Positions 9,750 through 22,209 of a DNA stretch of 34,380 bases are shown here, one piece after another. Location of the stretch: assembly GCA_003990745.1 (NCBI GenBank), contig RBNI01000290.1:1-34380 (forward strand). The letters are read 5' to 3'. The DNA is from Jimgerdemannia flammicorona (Eukaryota; Mucoromycota; Endogonomycetes; Endogonales; Endogonaceae). Under the pieces are notes generated by a model. It was given only the letters and a program-made list of their open reading frames with translations, searched no databases and was not told where the DNA came from. A program made the translations under genes and the position numbers. The first letter of the stretch is position 1. The number at the start of each line of letters is the position of its first letter.

Positions 9750-9799
9750 TTGTGCAAGAGGAGGTTGTACTCAAAGTGATAGTAACTTGACTTGAATGA

Positions 9800-10940
9800 C
9801 TGAGAGGAATGCTATCCCTATAGTTGCTATTATAAATGAGAGCTCTATATGTTCTGGCTTGAAGAATAGCTAATGGACTCTAGTCTTTAGGTTTCTTATA
9901 TAATTGAATCCTGTTCTTCTAAGTGGATCTAGAGCTTCCATAAAAGCAAAGGCAAGATTGACTCCTTGGTTGTCTTGATAAGAGCAGTAATTCTAGTAAA
10001 TAATTGTAAGTAATTCTAATAGCAGATTCTAAATAGAGGTCTTGCTCTTAGCTTTACAGTCTCCTTTGTGGTTGATCTGTTTGTATTTTCAACAGACACA
10101 GTGAATTTGGGGTTCTTATAAGGTAGGATCCTTTCTCTTGACTTATATCATTACTGAGATGAATACTTTGATATTTGCACCAATAATAGATAAAGGTCTT
10201 TCTACAATCACAGTATTCTTACTTGACAAACTTTTCATTTTATTGCTTGACTTTCTTGCTTATAGAATATCTTTTTTAATATTTATCATAAGTGGGTAGG
10301 GTAATCTGAAGAGCTCAGATAATGGTATAGATATTGTTGTTATCTCCTTCAATTGTGAGAGTTTCCAGAGGTTGGTGAGAGAGGACCTTCTGTTCTTCCT
10401 TATAGGTTTTCTTGAATATCTTTGGGGTTGATAGTTGTATTTATCTGAGTACTGGAGCTCATTTCAACTCATCTTTATCTTCTATTGATAGTAATAGAAT
10501 CTTTTTGAGATTAAGAATTCAACAGTTACTACAATCATCTCTTGATGAGTAGAAATGGTTATAGTGTTCACACATGCCTAAGCAGAAGGCTTGTATGCTT
10601 CTGTTTTCCTTCAGAGGTAGTGGTGGTTGTATGGATAGTCCTGCAAACTCAAGTATTGCTTGTTCACTAATAGCTCATTTAATACTTTCCTCCAGATCCT
10701 CAGTATCAACAACTCCAACAAAAGGATCTTCTTGATTACTTTCAGAGTCTCAGGGGGCATCAAAATCACTTCTTAGTTTTTGTAGAAAATTGGCTTCATT
10801 TTTATCTTCTATAGAGATAGGTATATCTTCATGTTCTTGCCATTCTGTTTTAAAGGTCTGACTCATTTTTCTTAAGGATTCTCTTGATTCAATTGGTACC
10901 TTGTGCTTTTGTCTATAGAAGATAAAGACTAGGAGCTATT
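9800..10940 (-). pseudogene. gypsy-2 polyprotein linker between protease and dUTPase, Cys/His-rich in part
   Basis: This stretch is part of the gypsy-2 polyprotein by position, but its frames are broken. At 10,150-10,215 the - strand reads EYCDCRKTFIYYWCKY followed by QSIHLSN, and at 10,062-10,110 it reads HCVC-stop-KYKQINHKGDC. Both could be decayed zinc-binding units, perhaps C2H2- or knuckle-like, but the spacing does not fit a standard pattern exactly. No other domain was recognised. Confidence 0.4.
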
Positions 10941-10949
10941 TATTGATAT

Positions 10950-11260
10950 CTATATTAGCTCCAACTCAGTATAACCAATTAGTTTCTAAGATCAGATTAT
11001 AAGAGATTATTAGAGTTACCATAGCTTATAGTATATTGAGGCAGGCTTTTCTAACTTGAATAGGTATATCTCTGACTAGTCTAAGAGAGGTATATGCTGA
11101 TCTGTCTACTATAATGACTCTTGCTTTAGTTCCTTCATCAATTTTCCATCCAATTCTCTCTAGCATTTACTGGGTGATAATACAAACTGCTGCTCTGGTA
11201 TCAATAAAGATTCTAATATTTTTACCATATACTTTTCTATTAGCAAGTCTTGTAGATTGA
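10950..11260 (-). pseudogene. gypsy-2 aspartic protease (retropepsin) relic
   Basis: The - strand reads KIFIDTRAAVCIIT with DTRA at 11,191-11,202. This matches the retropepsin active site (D-T/S-G-A followed by hydrophobic residues), with Gly replaced by Arg, so the enzyme would be dead even without stops. It continues MLERIGWKIDEGTKARVIIVD, as expected for Ty3-type protease. The protease cleaves the Gag-Pol polyprotein. It lies after gag and before the dUTPase. Confidence 0.75.
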
Positions 11261-11904
11261 TGTTCTTGATACCAGTTTTCATAGACTATATAGATAGTGC
11301 TAGGCTCTAGTATATGTGGTTCTTGAATAGGAATTCTCTTGGTATCTTCTTTGACTTTCTTCAGAAATTTTTACCTAACTTCTAGTATATTCTTAAGGAC
11401 TTGTTTGAATGTAAGGTCTACATTCTATATATAGATGTGTTCCTAAAGAGATACTGCTTTTATGGGGTCTACTATTTCTTTGATATCTGAGTTCCTTGTA
11501 GTAAGTTCTTCCATTTCTGTTGGGCATTTCATCAGCTAAAGATTCTATACTCATGTACTTATCTTCAAGATCAGACAAGAAAGCACTTCTTGATATCCTT
11601 GAAGGCCCAGTCTTTGTTCAGAGATGTCTCTTCTGACTTACTTGTCATTTTCTTAGGGAGTATCTGAGAAGGAGTGGCCATATCTTGGGTGCTTATCTGT
11701 AGATACTGTTACTGACAGTAGTGATAAAAGAGGGGTCTTAGGAGATCTTTCTCATCCTCTGGTCTATATGGGGGCAGCATCCTAAGTCACTTTAGAAGGA
11801 AAGGCTTCATAGTAGGTATCCTCTTGACCATATAGCCAGATAGCTTTCTCCTCTATTTCTTGAGTCTCTTCATCTATTTGAATGAGGTTGACATTTTAAT
11901 TATT

Positions 11905-13748
11905 GGGTGGGGGTTGTTTCTTTGGACAGAACCTCTGAATATAGCCTTGGTTTCTATAGTTAAAATATGTTAGAGCATAAGGACTTATTGTTAATAGGCT
12001 TATAGTTATAGCTGGTGGGACCTGAGTGGAACTTCTGTTATCTTGCTACTAGTAGTCTGGTCTATTATTATGGCAATAATCTTGCTGTCTTTTTTCTTAG
12101 TTCTTTAGCTGAGCAACTGTAATGGCCAAATCCTTTATTTACTTGGTGAGTATTATCATAAGGTCTTCTTAGACTCTTGGTAGAGGCTGCTACTATTGCT
12201 ACCTATACTGAGTTGGAATTGAGAGTGGGGGTCTGGTCTCATAGTTGGCCAGCTGTGCTCTTAGGTAGGTATTCTCTTATCCTGGAGTCATTCTACAAAT
12301 CCTTGAAATTTCAGCTTAAGCTGGTTCTTGATATTCTTAAATCTGCTGAGATGATTTATAGTTTACTTCCTAGCATTCTTATGCTCCAGCAACTTGTTGT
12401 TCAATGCTTCAGTAATCCATCCTGATAACTTATCTTCAAAACTCTGGAAATATTCCATTGAGAAAGATGGTTGAGGCTAGGGACAGTTGGACTGCAGGTT
12501 GCAAGTTTGTCTTAATCATCTGGGCTTGAATCCAATAGTAGAAAGCCTTAGGATTTCATTGGCTTCTTGTGCTTCTTGTTGATGCTCAAGACCATTGAAC
12601 TTAGTGTGAAACCAGATCTTATAGATATTATATCTATCTGCATGATCTCCATTTATTTGAAGATTATTGACTTATTCTGTTATATAGATTTCTCCTCCAA
12701 TTTGTCTTGCTTGATTGTACTTTTATAGGATTGGACCTCTCAGGAGTAATTCTACAATTCTGAGCTTCCTCTGAACATCTCATTGTTTGGCAGCTGCTTA
12801 TACTTCAATTTTTCTAAGGAATTCCTCAATATCTTCACTATCTATACTATAGAATTTCTGGAGATAGCTTATCTCTAATTCATTTTCACTATCTGAGTCT
12901 GGTTCTGGAGTAGAGTTTCTTGATAATGCTTGAGATAGAGATGGTGGAGATACTTGATATACTGGTGGTACTAGCAGAGGATAGTATCTTGATAAAGGTA
13001 TAGGGAGTCTGACCCTTCTAATTAAAGCTAGTATAAAGATTCTTGATGGTGGTGGTTCTCTGATTGAGTGATAATGATTATGTTCTGAGAGGGCTTGAGC
13101 TTCTTGTTTCTTGTGGGTAGTAACAGAGTATGAAAGACTAAGAGACTGAAGTTCTGGCAACTGGAATAAGACTGATATAGCTGATGTTCAATTCATCTGC
13201 CCCTTACTGTTGTGAAGCAGTAGAGTTCTATTTATCTTACCAAGGATCTGTATTGCTGTCTGGATAATGATAAAGATTGAATTTGTCTCTTGGTTGGTCT
13301 GGTTGGTTTCTTCAATCTTCATCTTCCTCTAGTTCTGGAAGGTAGAGATGGTAGTCTTCTTCTCTTTCAAATATTTCAAAATATGCTTGATCCAGTAGAG
13401 TTGCTTGAGTTATGACAGTAGTAATATAATTACTTCTATCTGAATTTCTCCTATAGATTAGAGTCTGATATTTTTCAGAGAAGTCTTCTGCTGGTTCTGG
13501 ACTTTGGGTAGGAATGGACTCAGATTGTCCTCTAAGTCTTCTTCTTTTTCTTAAGGTTAAACCATAGTCTGGGTCACTTCTTTCTTCTGATTCAGTTGTC
13601 TGGTTGCTGGTTCTGAATAGGGTGAGGGCTGTCCTGATAATGGTATAAGCTTCTCTTTCTGAGAAGAGTAGTTATTGGCCCTGGTCTTATTGCTAGCTAG
13701 TTTCTCCTGAATTCTCCACTGTAGATAGCTACTGGGTTCTTGATCCAA
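11905..13748 (-). pseudogene. gypsy-2 gag relic with CCHC zinc knuckle
   Basis: A possible start ATG is at 13,746-13,748 (MDQEPSSYLQW), about 40 nt from the presumed LTR end. A long open piece at 12,798-13,160 is rich in Pro and Ser and ends with EDIEEFLRKIEV, followed by AAAKQ and RKLRIVELLLRG (about 12,740-12,850). This looks like the capsid region of Ty3 gags. Near 11,910-11,970 the frame YFNYRNQGYIQRFCPKKQ is a zinc knuckle (C-x2-C-x4-H-x4-C) in which both first Cys and the His now read Tyr/Phe-type residues; only the last Cys is left. TGT-to-TAT and CAT-to-TAT changes explain this. Gag would package the RNA. Confidence 0.7.
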
Positions 13749-13794
13749 ATGGTCAAGTCTTTAGAAAACTTTTCCAGTTGAGTCTCCAAAATGT

Positions 13795-14324
<530 letters not shown>

Positions 14325-14399
14325 GTTATAAGAACTTCTACTTTATCAAACTATCTACAATATATATATATACTTAATATAGAAAAAACCCCTCACCCA

Positions 14400-17300
14400 A
14401 TCCTACTCAGGAGCTCTCCCCCTCCTCTCCTTCTCTCTCCATTCTTCCAAAACACCACTAACCCTCTGGCCACCTCAATTCTCCTTCCACTCTTCCTACA
14501 AATTGTCTTCCCCAGTCTTCTCTAGTATCCCCCCCCCAGTACTCCACCCCCTCTACTACCTATTCAATAGATCTGTTATTAGTCACTCCTATCTAACAAT
14601 CCTCACTCTCAAAGTCAGCTATTTGTCATCTTCAAATATATATAGCCAATGTCCTATAAGTCCTACTCAAATCACTAGTACCTACCCTAAAGTCAATCAC
14701 TCATTTCCCACCCCACCCATCAGTCTTCCCCAGAGGTCACTCTACCTCTCTCCTACCTCTAGCTCTAGTGGGTGTACTCCCAACTATCCCTCAATTACTC
14801 TCCAAAAGTCCCCCAATATCTTACACTCTCCAAGCCAATGTTCAGGAGTTTGGACCACTCCTTCCTCCTGCCCAACATTTAGACACTCCTTATACTTCTG
14901 AGTACCTCCTTCTACTAAGTATCCTGACTGGTAATTCAATATGAAATTGTACTATAGAAGTCTCCACCATATCACCCAGAACTTAGGGGGAATCTATCTC
15001 ACTATCTGCTTACTCCATGACCAAATGCCATTCCAGTCCCACTCCTTACCAATTCCCACCCCCTGCTATACCTTGGGCCATAGATCTCTCCCCTACTCTC
15101 AAAGATACTCTATGTCATCCTCTAAGCAGAAGTCATCCACTGGTGCTCCACCTAACAGAAGGTAGTCCCATCTCTATATCCAGAGTCCCCATTCCTCCTC
15201 CCCCTCATCACCTCACTAATGGAAACCAATATGGTGGGCCTCATCAACCACTCCCCACTAAAATTCCCTATACTATATCCTATGACTCCTCTCTAAAGCT
15301 ACCAGAGATAGTAAATTCCCAGTTACACCATAGGGGAAGAACCAGACCTCCCACACCCTCTATATGAGGGGAACCCACTCTCTACCCCTCAACTCACAAG
15401 CTCACTTCAGCCATCATACTCTCAAGCAATAAAGATATATACTTGGAAAAATCTACTAGCCCTAGGCCTCTTCAGTCTACTGATAAGGTCAACACCTTTT
15501 AGCCAATTTGACTCTGTCACTCTGCTCATATCCAGGTTCTGGCTATCTTCAGTAGTCTCTTGACCACTTATACTAGAAAGTCCAAGTGGTATCCCAGGTA
15601 CTATAGCTTAAGTAGCCAGTATATATTCAATATAGTCACTCTCTCTGCCAGAGATATGTACTAACCACCCTAATCCAAGAGAGTACTCTCCCACTCTACC
15701 AACTACTGCTCTCACTATCTGTGAGATAACAAGGAGTCATATACTAAAAAATAGATCTCCAAATAGCAAACAGCCTCACCTATAGAGATAATTGTTCCAA
15801 TCACATCTCTACCAACTATCCCTCCTCCCAACACCAGTATCTCACACTTATGCCAGTTGAGCTTAGTATCCAAGCACCCCTCATACCACTCCATTATATC
15901 TTTTAGAGCTACTACATCTTCTGCTAATCCCAATCTGACTACCATATTATCAGCAAAAGCTCCCACCTTCCAGTTAACTCCCAGAATATCCAATCTCCCC
16001 ACCTTCTGCCTTATTCTATCCAACAGAGGCTCCAGAGACAATACATATAGTATTAGTGATAGCAGATCCCTCTGCAGCACTTCTCTGCTCAGAGGGAATG
16101 AAACTCTCCTATGTCCATTCATCATTATGGCTGCCCAACTCCCTTCCAGCAGACTGACCAGAGCCTGCCAGACTTCAGGGAGAACCCTTATATACTTTAG
16201 CATCCTTTCTAACCACATCTGACAGACCCTGTCATAGGCCTTCTCTTGGTCCAGAAAGACCAGCCTTCCATCTACTCCAGCAGAGTGAGTCTTCTTGATG
16301 ATACCATATATCCAGGCTATCCTATCTCTGATCAGGAATCTCCCAACAAATTCTATCTGCTCAGCCCCCAAGATCTGCTGAGCCACTCCTTGCAGCCTAG
16401 CCATCAGTATCTTTGTGACCAGTTTGCAATCCATATCTAGAAGTATAATTGACCTCCAGTTCTTCTACTCCTCTCTCCTCTCTTTGTTCTTAAATACAGA
16501 GCCACTAGACCTAAGCACTGCCCCCCACTGAGCTAATAACCTCATTGCACATCTCAGATATTTCCTCCAGAATCAGCTTGATGCCTACTATCTTCTTCCA
16601 AAAATCCCATAGTAAGCCATTCTCCCCAGGTACCATTCCTGAGCTCATAGATAACAGTATCCACTGGATCTCTTCTCCTTAGATAGTAGTACCAATATCC
16701 CCTAAGCTAGCTACCAGATCAGAGTACCAGTTCTCTAAGTATCTGTCAATATCCAGCACTCCCACCCCTCTTTTCTCCTTACTCTACAATCATCCCCACT
16801 GTATACTCAGCTGGTCCAAAATCTCCAGAGCACCAACAACTGGCTCTCTTGTCTCATCCAATACTCCTTCCCATTACTGCTATACTCTTCTTACCTGCAG
16901 AAGATGAGATTGATACTTCATAGGCCTCTCCTCCTCCTCCAATCTCTGCCACCTCAGCTAGACTACTATGCCCTAAATCTGTAGGTCCTCTTTCTGCCTC
17001 AGCAATTCCTTCAACTTCTCCACCTCCAGCTGAATCCACTGGGCCCTCCAATCTCTCTCCTCTCTATCATTCAGCAGAACTGCCCAAGTTGCCATCAACC
17101 TCATATCCCATAAGAAGGCCTCTCTAAGTAATGAGATATTCAGGCACTAATGTGCAGGCCCCTCCTCACTTCCCCCAAAACTTTCCTCCCCCAGAAGACT
17201 CCAGTGATCTAACTATAGATACTAAATAGTTTCTAAAGATCTCCAGATATCATCTCTCCAGTAATCAGCAGTCAATATCCAGTCAATCCTGGAGCCCAAC

Positions 17301-17915
17301 TCTACCACTCAGTAAGTATAGACTCTGTATTCCCCCCATCCGAGTCTCCCAGTATCTACTAAAGAACTCAGATATTCAACTTCCTCTCAGACCTCCATCT
17401 CACCACTCCTACCAGCTATTCCTCTTATCCCATCTGTTCTGTCTACCTTCCTATCCTATATTGTTAAAGTCTCCACCTAGATAGTCAATCCCTGCCTCTA
17501 TTAATACTTTAGATTTTTATAGCTCTTGAATCTATTCCACCCACTCCCCCCTTTCCACCAGATAATAATATAATCTAACAGTTAAGAGGCTCCAACCTGG
17601 TCTCTTTCAAACTCCCCACACTATCCTGCTCTCTCAATATCCAATGTCCCCAATGTCTCCCTTGTTCTTTCTAACTAGAATGCCCATATACCTCCACCAA
17701 ATAGCCACTCTGCCCCATTTCTTTATCTAGTCCAGACTATCTAATTTCTCATTACATCTAATATCTTATAGTAGAAACAAATCCACATCCAATCCCTTTA
17801 GCCAGCCAAAGATATTTTGATGCCTCACTACTCCTCATAGCCCATTGATATTCAAAGAGAAAATTCTTGTTATACTGTTTATATTGAATAATGTTTTTTC
17901 ATAAGGAATAGCCAT
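14400..17915 (-). pseudogene. LINE-1 ORF2 relic: APE endonuclease and reverse transcriptase
   Basis: ORF2 nicks the target and primes reverse transcription there. A start ATG at 17,913-17,915 opens MAIPYEKTLF, followed by FSLNINGL (17,840-17,865) and KGLDVDLFLL-stop-DIRC, the N-terminal APE endonuclease signature with the usual LQE Gln-Glu degraded to stop-Asp. RT: NWRSIILLDMDCKLVTKIL (near 16,400-16,460), FLDQEKAYDRV (16,225-16,257), FPLSREVLQRDLLSLILYVLS (about 16,040-16,100), then FADN at 15,946-15,957, where FADD is expected: the second catalytic Asp is lost. LNWHKCEI follows. Near 14,830-14,880 a decayed Cys/His motif (EHWLGEC type) marks the C-terminal end. The longest open piece is 15,715-16,434; at least one frameshift precedes it. 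The 3' limit is approximate. Confidence 0.87.
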
Positions 17916-17920
17916 CTACT

Positions 17921-19741
17921 CTACAATTCTATACTCACCACATCTTCTGCAACATCCAGGTTCCTCTCTGCCTCCAGCTTGTCTGCCTCTCCCTATTGAG
18001 TTTCCAATACCTCCAAGATCTCCTGACAATTAGTGCCATCTACTGCTTCTATATCTGTCCAGTACTCCTTATACACAACCTGCCATTTTGCTAGTTCCTT
18101 CCTTAGACCCCATAAATAAGCAGCTCTCTCATTTGCAATTACCAGAAATGCAGCCTCTCTAGTACCATCTACTTGATATACCTCAGCCTCCAGTAAGGCT
18201 ACCATTATCTCATCTCTGAGTTTCTGTGGCACCTCCTCACCTTACAGGATTTCACCCCAGTACCTCTTGCTCAGTACCCAAAAGTCCTCTTCCCCCAGCT
18301 CCTCAGCTGCCACATTTGTCAGTATTTTTCACAGCCATTTCTCCTCATCCACAGCCTCCTCTACTCCTTGGGCCACCCATTTCCCCCCTTCCCCCTGCCC
18401 TCTCTCATTATTCATCCTAGCTAACTCATTCCAAATCTCCTCTAGTATATCCTGCAACTCATCCTCTCCTCCAGCCCCTACTGGTACCTCATACTGAGTG
18501 TACTCCTCCTTGCCATCTCCTTATCTTCCATAATGACACTCTGTTCTGTGCCTCCACTCTCTCCCAGGGTCACCTTGGGTGCTACTCCCTTCTCCCCTGC
18601 TCAAGCATTCACTCTCAACCCAGTATCTTCAGTAGTAATCTCTCTCCCTGCCCTCCACCCAACTTAGCTAATAGCTTCTTCTAAATATGCCTCTCCTGTG
18701 CCCTCTCTCAGGCTGCCTAATCCAGTTACACCTTCTTGCCATTTATGATCTCCACAACTGTCTTAGCTTTATATCCTTCCAGATGAGTTTCCTCCTCTCT
18801 ACAGCTCCTACTAGATCCTCTGATGCCTCTAGCAAGTCCTCCTTCTCCTCTGATATCCCTTTCACTCTTGAGACCTTACACTCCACTAATTCCTACTTGA
18901 GGACTACTGGCTAGTCCCTTGCTTTCTCTATATTCTCCTTATCTATTAGCTGCACCCTGATATCCACATCTCTTGTTCTGAACTCTATACCTTCTTAGAC
19001 CTAAAATTCAATATCCACTATATCCCCATACTCCTTGATGGCCTCCACAATCAACCCCCTGACCATCTCCTTTGATACTGTAGGAATATCTAGTACTGTC
19101 AACTGCATCATTCAGAGATCCTAGCACAAGTACCAGGCCATGGGGACCATTACCCCCCCCCCACTACCACTCTCTTCTCCATTGCTTCTAATAGTACTTC
19201 CTTCTTCTTGAAGCCCACCTCCACTCCTTCCTGACTCTTCAAAAACTTCACCAAGGCTGCTCCTTTCACCTCTTAGGCCAGTAGCCCAAGAATCATCCTC
19301 ATGGTCACTGCTAAGCCCCAGAAGCATAATATGATAGTGAATTCTGATCTCAATTTCTTGAGTAACAGTGCTGCTACTAGGCTCATTACATTATCTATCA
19401 GATCTCTGGGCCTCATACCCACCCCTTGTCTAGATCCACTATCAGCCATCATATCTGAATTTTTTTTCAAATTAGTAGTCTCCTTACCATCAGTAGTCCT
19501 ACTCCCTCCAGCCACTACTCTCCCAGCTCTACTATCCTCACTGTCATGGACCACTCCTCCATTCCCTGCAGCCCTCACTATCTCCTTGTCTTTCCTCAGC
19601 TAGCCCTCCAGTCCAGTCACTGACTGACCCCCTTTCACCTTATCGCAAAGCTCATTCTCTCTGACCCTGGTCTTCCTATACTGCCTCCTCCTCTTCCATA
19701 TTCTCTGGCCAGTAAGTCCCTCATACTTTCCCCTAAGCCAT
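17921..19741 (-). pseudogene. LINE-1 ORF1 relic
   Basis: A start ATG at 19,739-19,741 is followed soon by stops. Open pieces at 19,273-19,578 and 17,993-18,232 lie in the same region. The first contains a basic, Gly/Ser-rich stretch and then RDLIDNVMSLVAALLLKKLRSEFTII. The second (KLRDEIMVALLEAEVYQVDG) is charged and probably coiled-coil. The last frame ends at a TAG at 17,921-17,923, six bases before the ORF2 ATG. By position this is ORF1, which in LINEs encodes an RNA-binding protein. I saw no CCHC knuckle or RRM signature, so the function is inferred from order only. Confidence 0.65.
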
Positions 19742-19904
19742 AACTTCTCTCTACATACTGCCAGTCAAAAGTACTAGGGCTACTCTGCCCAGCATATATC
19801 TTAGAATACTCAATGGTTGCTATGTTACTAGTACCTTTTCTTCAAAAAGGATATCTTGAGTATTGCTAGAAGTTTGTATAATCCAAATGTTACTAGAGAA
19901 AGGT

Positions 19905-19915
19905 GGTTTTCTGAG
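19905..19915. repeat. LINE-1 target-site duplication, right copy
   Basis: Exact copy of GGTTTTCTGAG from 14,217-14,227, abutting the 5' end of LINE-1. Confidence 0.8.
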
Positions 19916-20186
19916 CTTCTCAGTGGGTTGGCATATTCTTAGGTTGTTCAGGAGTTTTCTGGATCTTGAATTCTAATGGTGGTCATTTCCTTACTGACTA
20001 TAACAGCATTTTCTTATCTGGCAGATTTCATAGTGGTTTCTATGGTAAGAGTAATTCTTCAAACTCAAACCTCAAGCAATCATTGCTCTAGTTATATATC
20101 TTGTTTATTCCTTAGAATTATTTCAATCTCTTAGAGGCAGTGGGTTTTTCTGTAATTCTTTTTTTACTTTAAACTTGAACTAACTA

Positions 20187-20221
20187 AGGTTTATTCACTC
20201 TTATCTTTGGGGGTATTTATA
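20187..20221 (-). promoter_or_regulatory. LTR core promoter / polyadenylation block of gypsy-2
   Basis: On the - strand TATAAATACCCCC is followed by AAAGATAAGAGTGAATAAAC and CT. The gypsy-1 LTR at 3,020-3,053 differs at only a few bases. The TATA box and AATAAA signal are inferred from sequence and position in the LTR. Confidence 0.55.
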
Positions 20222-20302
20222 TATATTTCTGCTATACTCTAGTGGCAAGGTCTGGATATACTATTGGTTTGCCAGTAGCAGTACATCAGTGGCAAAGATT
20301 AT

Positions 20303-20513
20303 ACTAATGAGATAAGGTTAGAATACTCTTATTCTGCACTACTAGTAAAGAATATTTAGGTAATAGGGAGCTATTCTATATTTGGCTAAACTATAATACA
20401 CTTGTATAGAGAGTGGTACTAACTAAATTAGATAAGACTGAAATATCTTTGTTCTGTACCACTGATAAAGAATATTAATCTCTGCCTTAAAAGGTATAAT
20501 ATCCTTTATCAGT
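20303..20513. repeat. ~55-bp direct repeat and adjoining hairpin in the gypsy-2 LTR
   Basis: The segment 20,303-20,356, with a TAGTAAAGAATATT-type end, recurs in diverged form at 20,418-20,476. At 20,461-20,477 ACTGATAAAGAATATTA pairs with 20,497-20,513 (16 of 17 positions). It lies in the presumed U3 region, where LTRs often carry repeated regulatory sites. Confidence 0.6.
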
Positions 20514-20639
20514 AGCAAGCAAATCATCTTATTGGATTGTAACTTTATTATACTACTCTTTAAAGAAAGATAGTACTAGCTAAGAGGTGAGGGAATAAAA
20601 TAGTAGCCAATTATCTTTAATATCATTTTCTAACCTTTG

Positions 20640-21480
20640 CACAGCTTGAAGGCAGACTGAAGACTAGTAGATTCTTTATTATTCTTCTTGGGATTCTATC
20701 TTGAGGTAATATAGCAGTTTTAATAGCAGAGTCTTGGTGTTCTTCTTCTTCTTAGACAGGAGCTTCTAGGACTTCTTGATTCAGCTCTTATACAATGTAA
20801 TGTGATATATACCTGATGGGGTGGTAAGTGGTCATGGTAACTCCTACAGGTACTTTAATGGTAATGGGTAGTCTTTTGAAGATTTTCATAAGACTCATTA
20901 GATAGCCTTAATAGTTGTCTTAAAGAGGAGTGGTATGAAAGCCTGGTAGAGTGAGTTCAGTTCATTGACTTTCTACAGTAACACAATTGCTCTCAATGTA
21001 ATTAGTAACTTCAGCTTCCACCCAATTAACTTTTTCAGTAGTGAGGCAGACTATGTTCCTAGCAGTAACTCTTTATAAGTGAGCTATAGCTCAGGATATA
21101 TGGTAGAAGATTTGATAGACATGAAGGACTCTCTTGATCAGCTGGTTGATAGTTAATAGTTCAGTAACAAGGTCTTTTAGTTGTCTTCTTGAGTTTCATT
21201 ATAGAGGTAGTGTCTAATTTTATAGTCATATTAGAGAGTTATTCAGTCAGTAGTATTCTTGAGCTACTAGGTTATTATATAGTAGTAGTTGATAAAATGT
21301 TCAAGGTCTTCAGTATAAAAGTTCAAATGCTCAGTGGTATCAGAGTACCAGATAGCTATTTTAATAGCTTCAAAGATAAGACTATTCAGACTAGTAAAGG
21401 AGTACTGTAGTAGGAGATCTGGTTAGAGCAGTAGAAAGAAAGTATTGTATTTTTATTTGTTCTAATTCTTCTTAACATAC
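20640..21480 (-). pseudogene. gag-like relic, possibly a third LTR element
   Basis: One - strand frame gives SLNSLIFEAIKIAIWYSD, then TTEHLNFYTEDLEHFINYYY, then LKNTTD and YDYKIRHYLYNETQED, with interspersed stops. The pattern of aromatic and acidic residues resembles the capsid part of basidiomycete Ty3 gags (FL..YE..C..Y then KI..I..YL). It stands upstream of the gypsy-2 LTR in the same orientation, so gypsy-2 may have inserted into an older element. The resemblance is weak and based on pattern only. Confidence 0.35.
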
Positions 21481-22149
21481 TGGGTCTAGGTTTTTTAAAT
21501 AATATAGTCTTTATTTTGGCTCAGATTATTATTGCTCCTTTTGGTCAGATCACCTAATGAGTTAGGTGGGTCATTAGATAATATCATCTGATTATCATAC
21601 TATAAAGTTGAAATTGTTATCTGATCAAGGTGATCATAAGATCTATCATCATTGCTTTTTTATTCCAGTGTTATCAGTTGTGCATATCATAATACTTATA
21701 GTAGATTCTTAAGAGAGATTACTTATGGATAAAATAATCATCTACTACTATTAAATTGTAATAAAACTATATGAATAGGATTAATATCTTATAGATAATC
21801 TGAGATAACTATCAGTTCTAAATTCTAAGTTCTATAAAGAAGTACTAAGTTCTAAGTACCTATTACTAAGATATAGTCTAAGTATTACTTTTAGATTCTT
21901 ATATAGAGTAGAGATATCATACTTATATTCCAAGTTGATCAGACTTAAAATTATTAACAAGTTAAATCTGAGAGTTCTTAATAAGAATACTTCTTTATTC
22001 TTGAGAGAAGAAAGTAGAGCTGAGATTATATATATATACTTAGTTTAGAGAGTATTTATATAGATTTAGAGCTATAGCTAAATATAGTATACTAGATATA
22101 TTTATATATAGTTATATATATAATATATATACATATAACTACTATATTG
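21481..22149. other. AT-rich relic DNA with small hairpin
   Basis: No coding motif was recognised. CACCTAA (21,551-21,557) and TTAGGTG (21,562-21,568) form a perfect 7-bp hairpin in a GATC/ATCA-rich stretch that resembles 6,190-6,290 in composition. From 22,000 the sequence is dominated by TATA runs. Confidence 0.5.
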
Positions 22150-22209
22150 GAATTTCTATTAGAATTTCTATTATAATTTCTATTAATATTTCTATTGAAA
22201 ATTCTATTG
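22150..22209. repeat. 12-bp tandem repeat, five units
   Basis: Units GAATTTCTATTA, GAATTTCTATTA, TAATTTCTATTA, ATATTTCTATTG and AAAATTCTATTG follow one another with an exact 12-bp period. Confidence 0.85.

Larger units (their letters stand above)
19905..20526 (-). repeat. gypsy-2 5' LTR, distal part (U3/R side)
   Basis: This segment resumes after the LINE-1 target-site copy and carries, on the - strand, a TATA plus GATAAGAGTGAATAAACC block that matches the gypsy-1 LTR. Together with 13,795-14,227 it would give an LTR of about 1.05 kb. The outer end is placed at TGATTTGCTTGC (about 20,526) only because LTRs begin with TG; no second copy confirms it. Confidence 0.55.

Noticed and set aside
6380..11260. 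gypsy-2 as a Ty1/Copia element
   Set aside because: Integrase follows RNase H, and RT has the Ty3 motifs (VVDFRKLN, YIDD); Copia has integrase before RT.
14503..15367. Ser/Pro-rich open frames on the + strand
   Set aside because: They are antisense to LINE-1 ORF2; the LINE coding strand is A/G-rich, so its complement has few stops.
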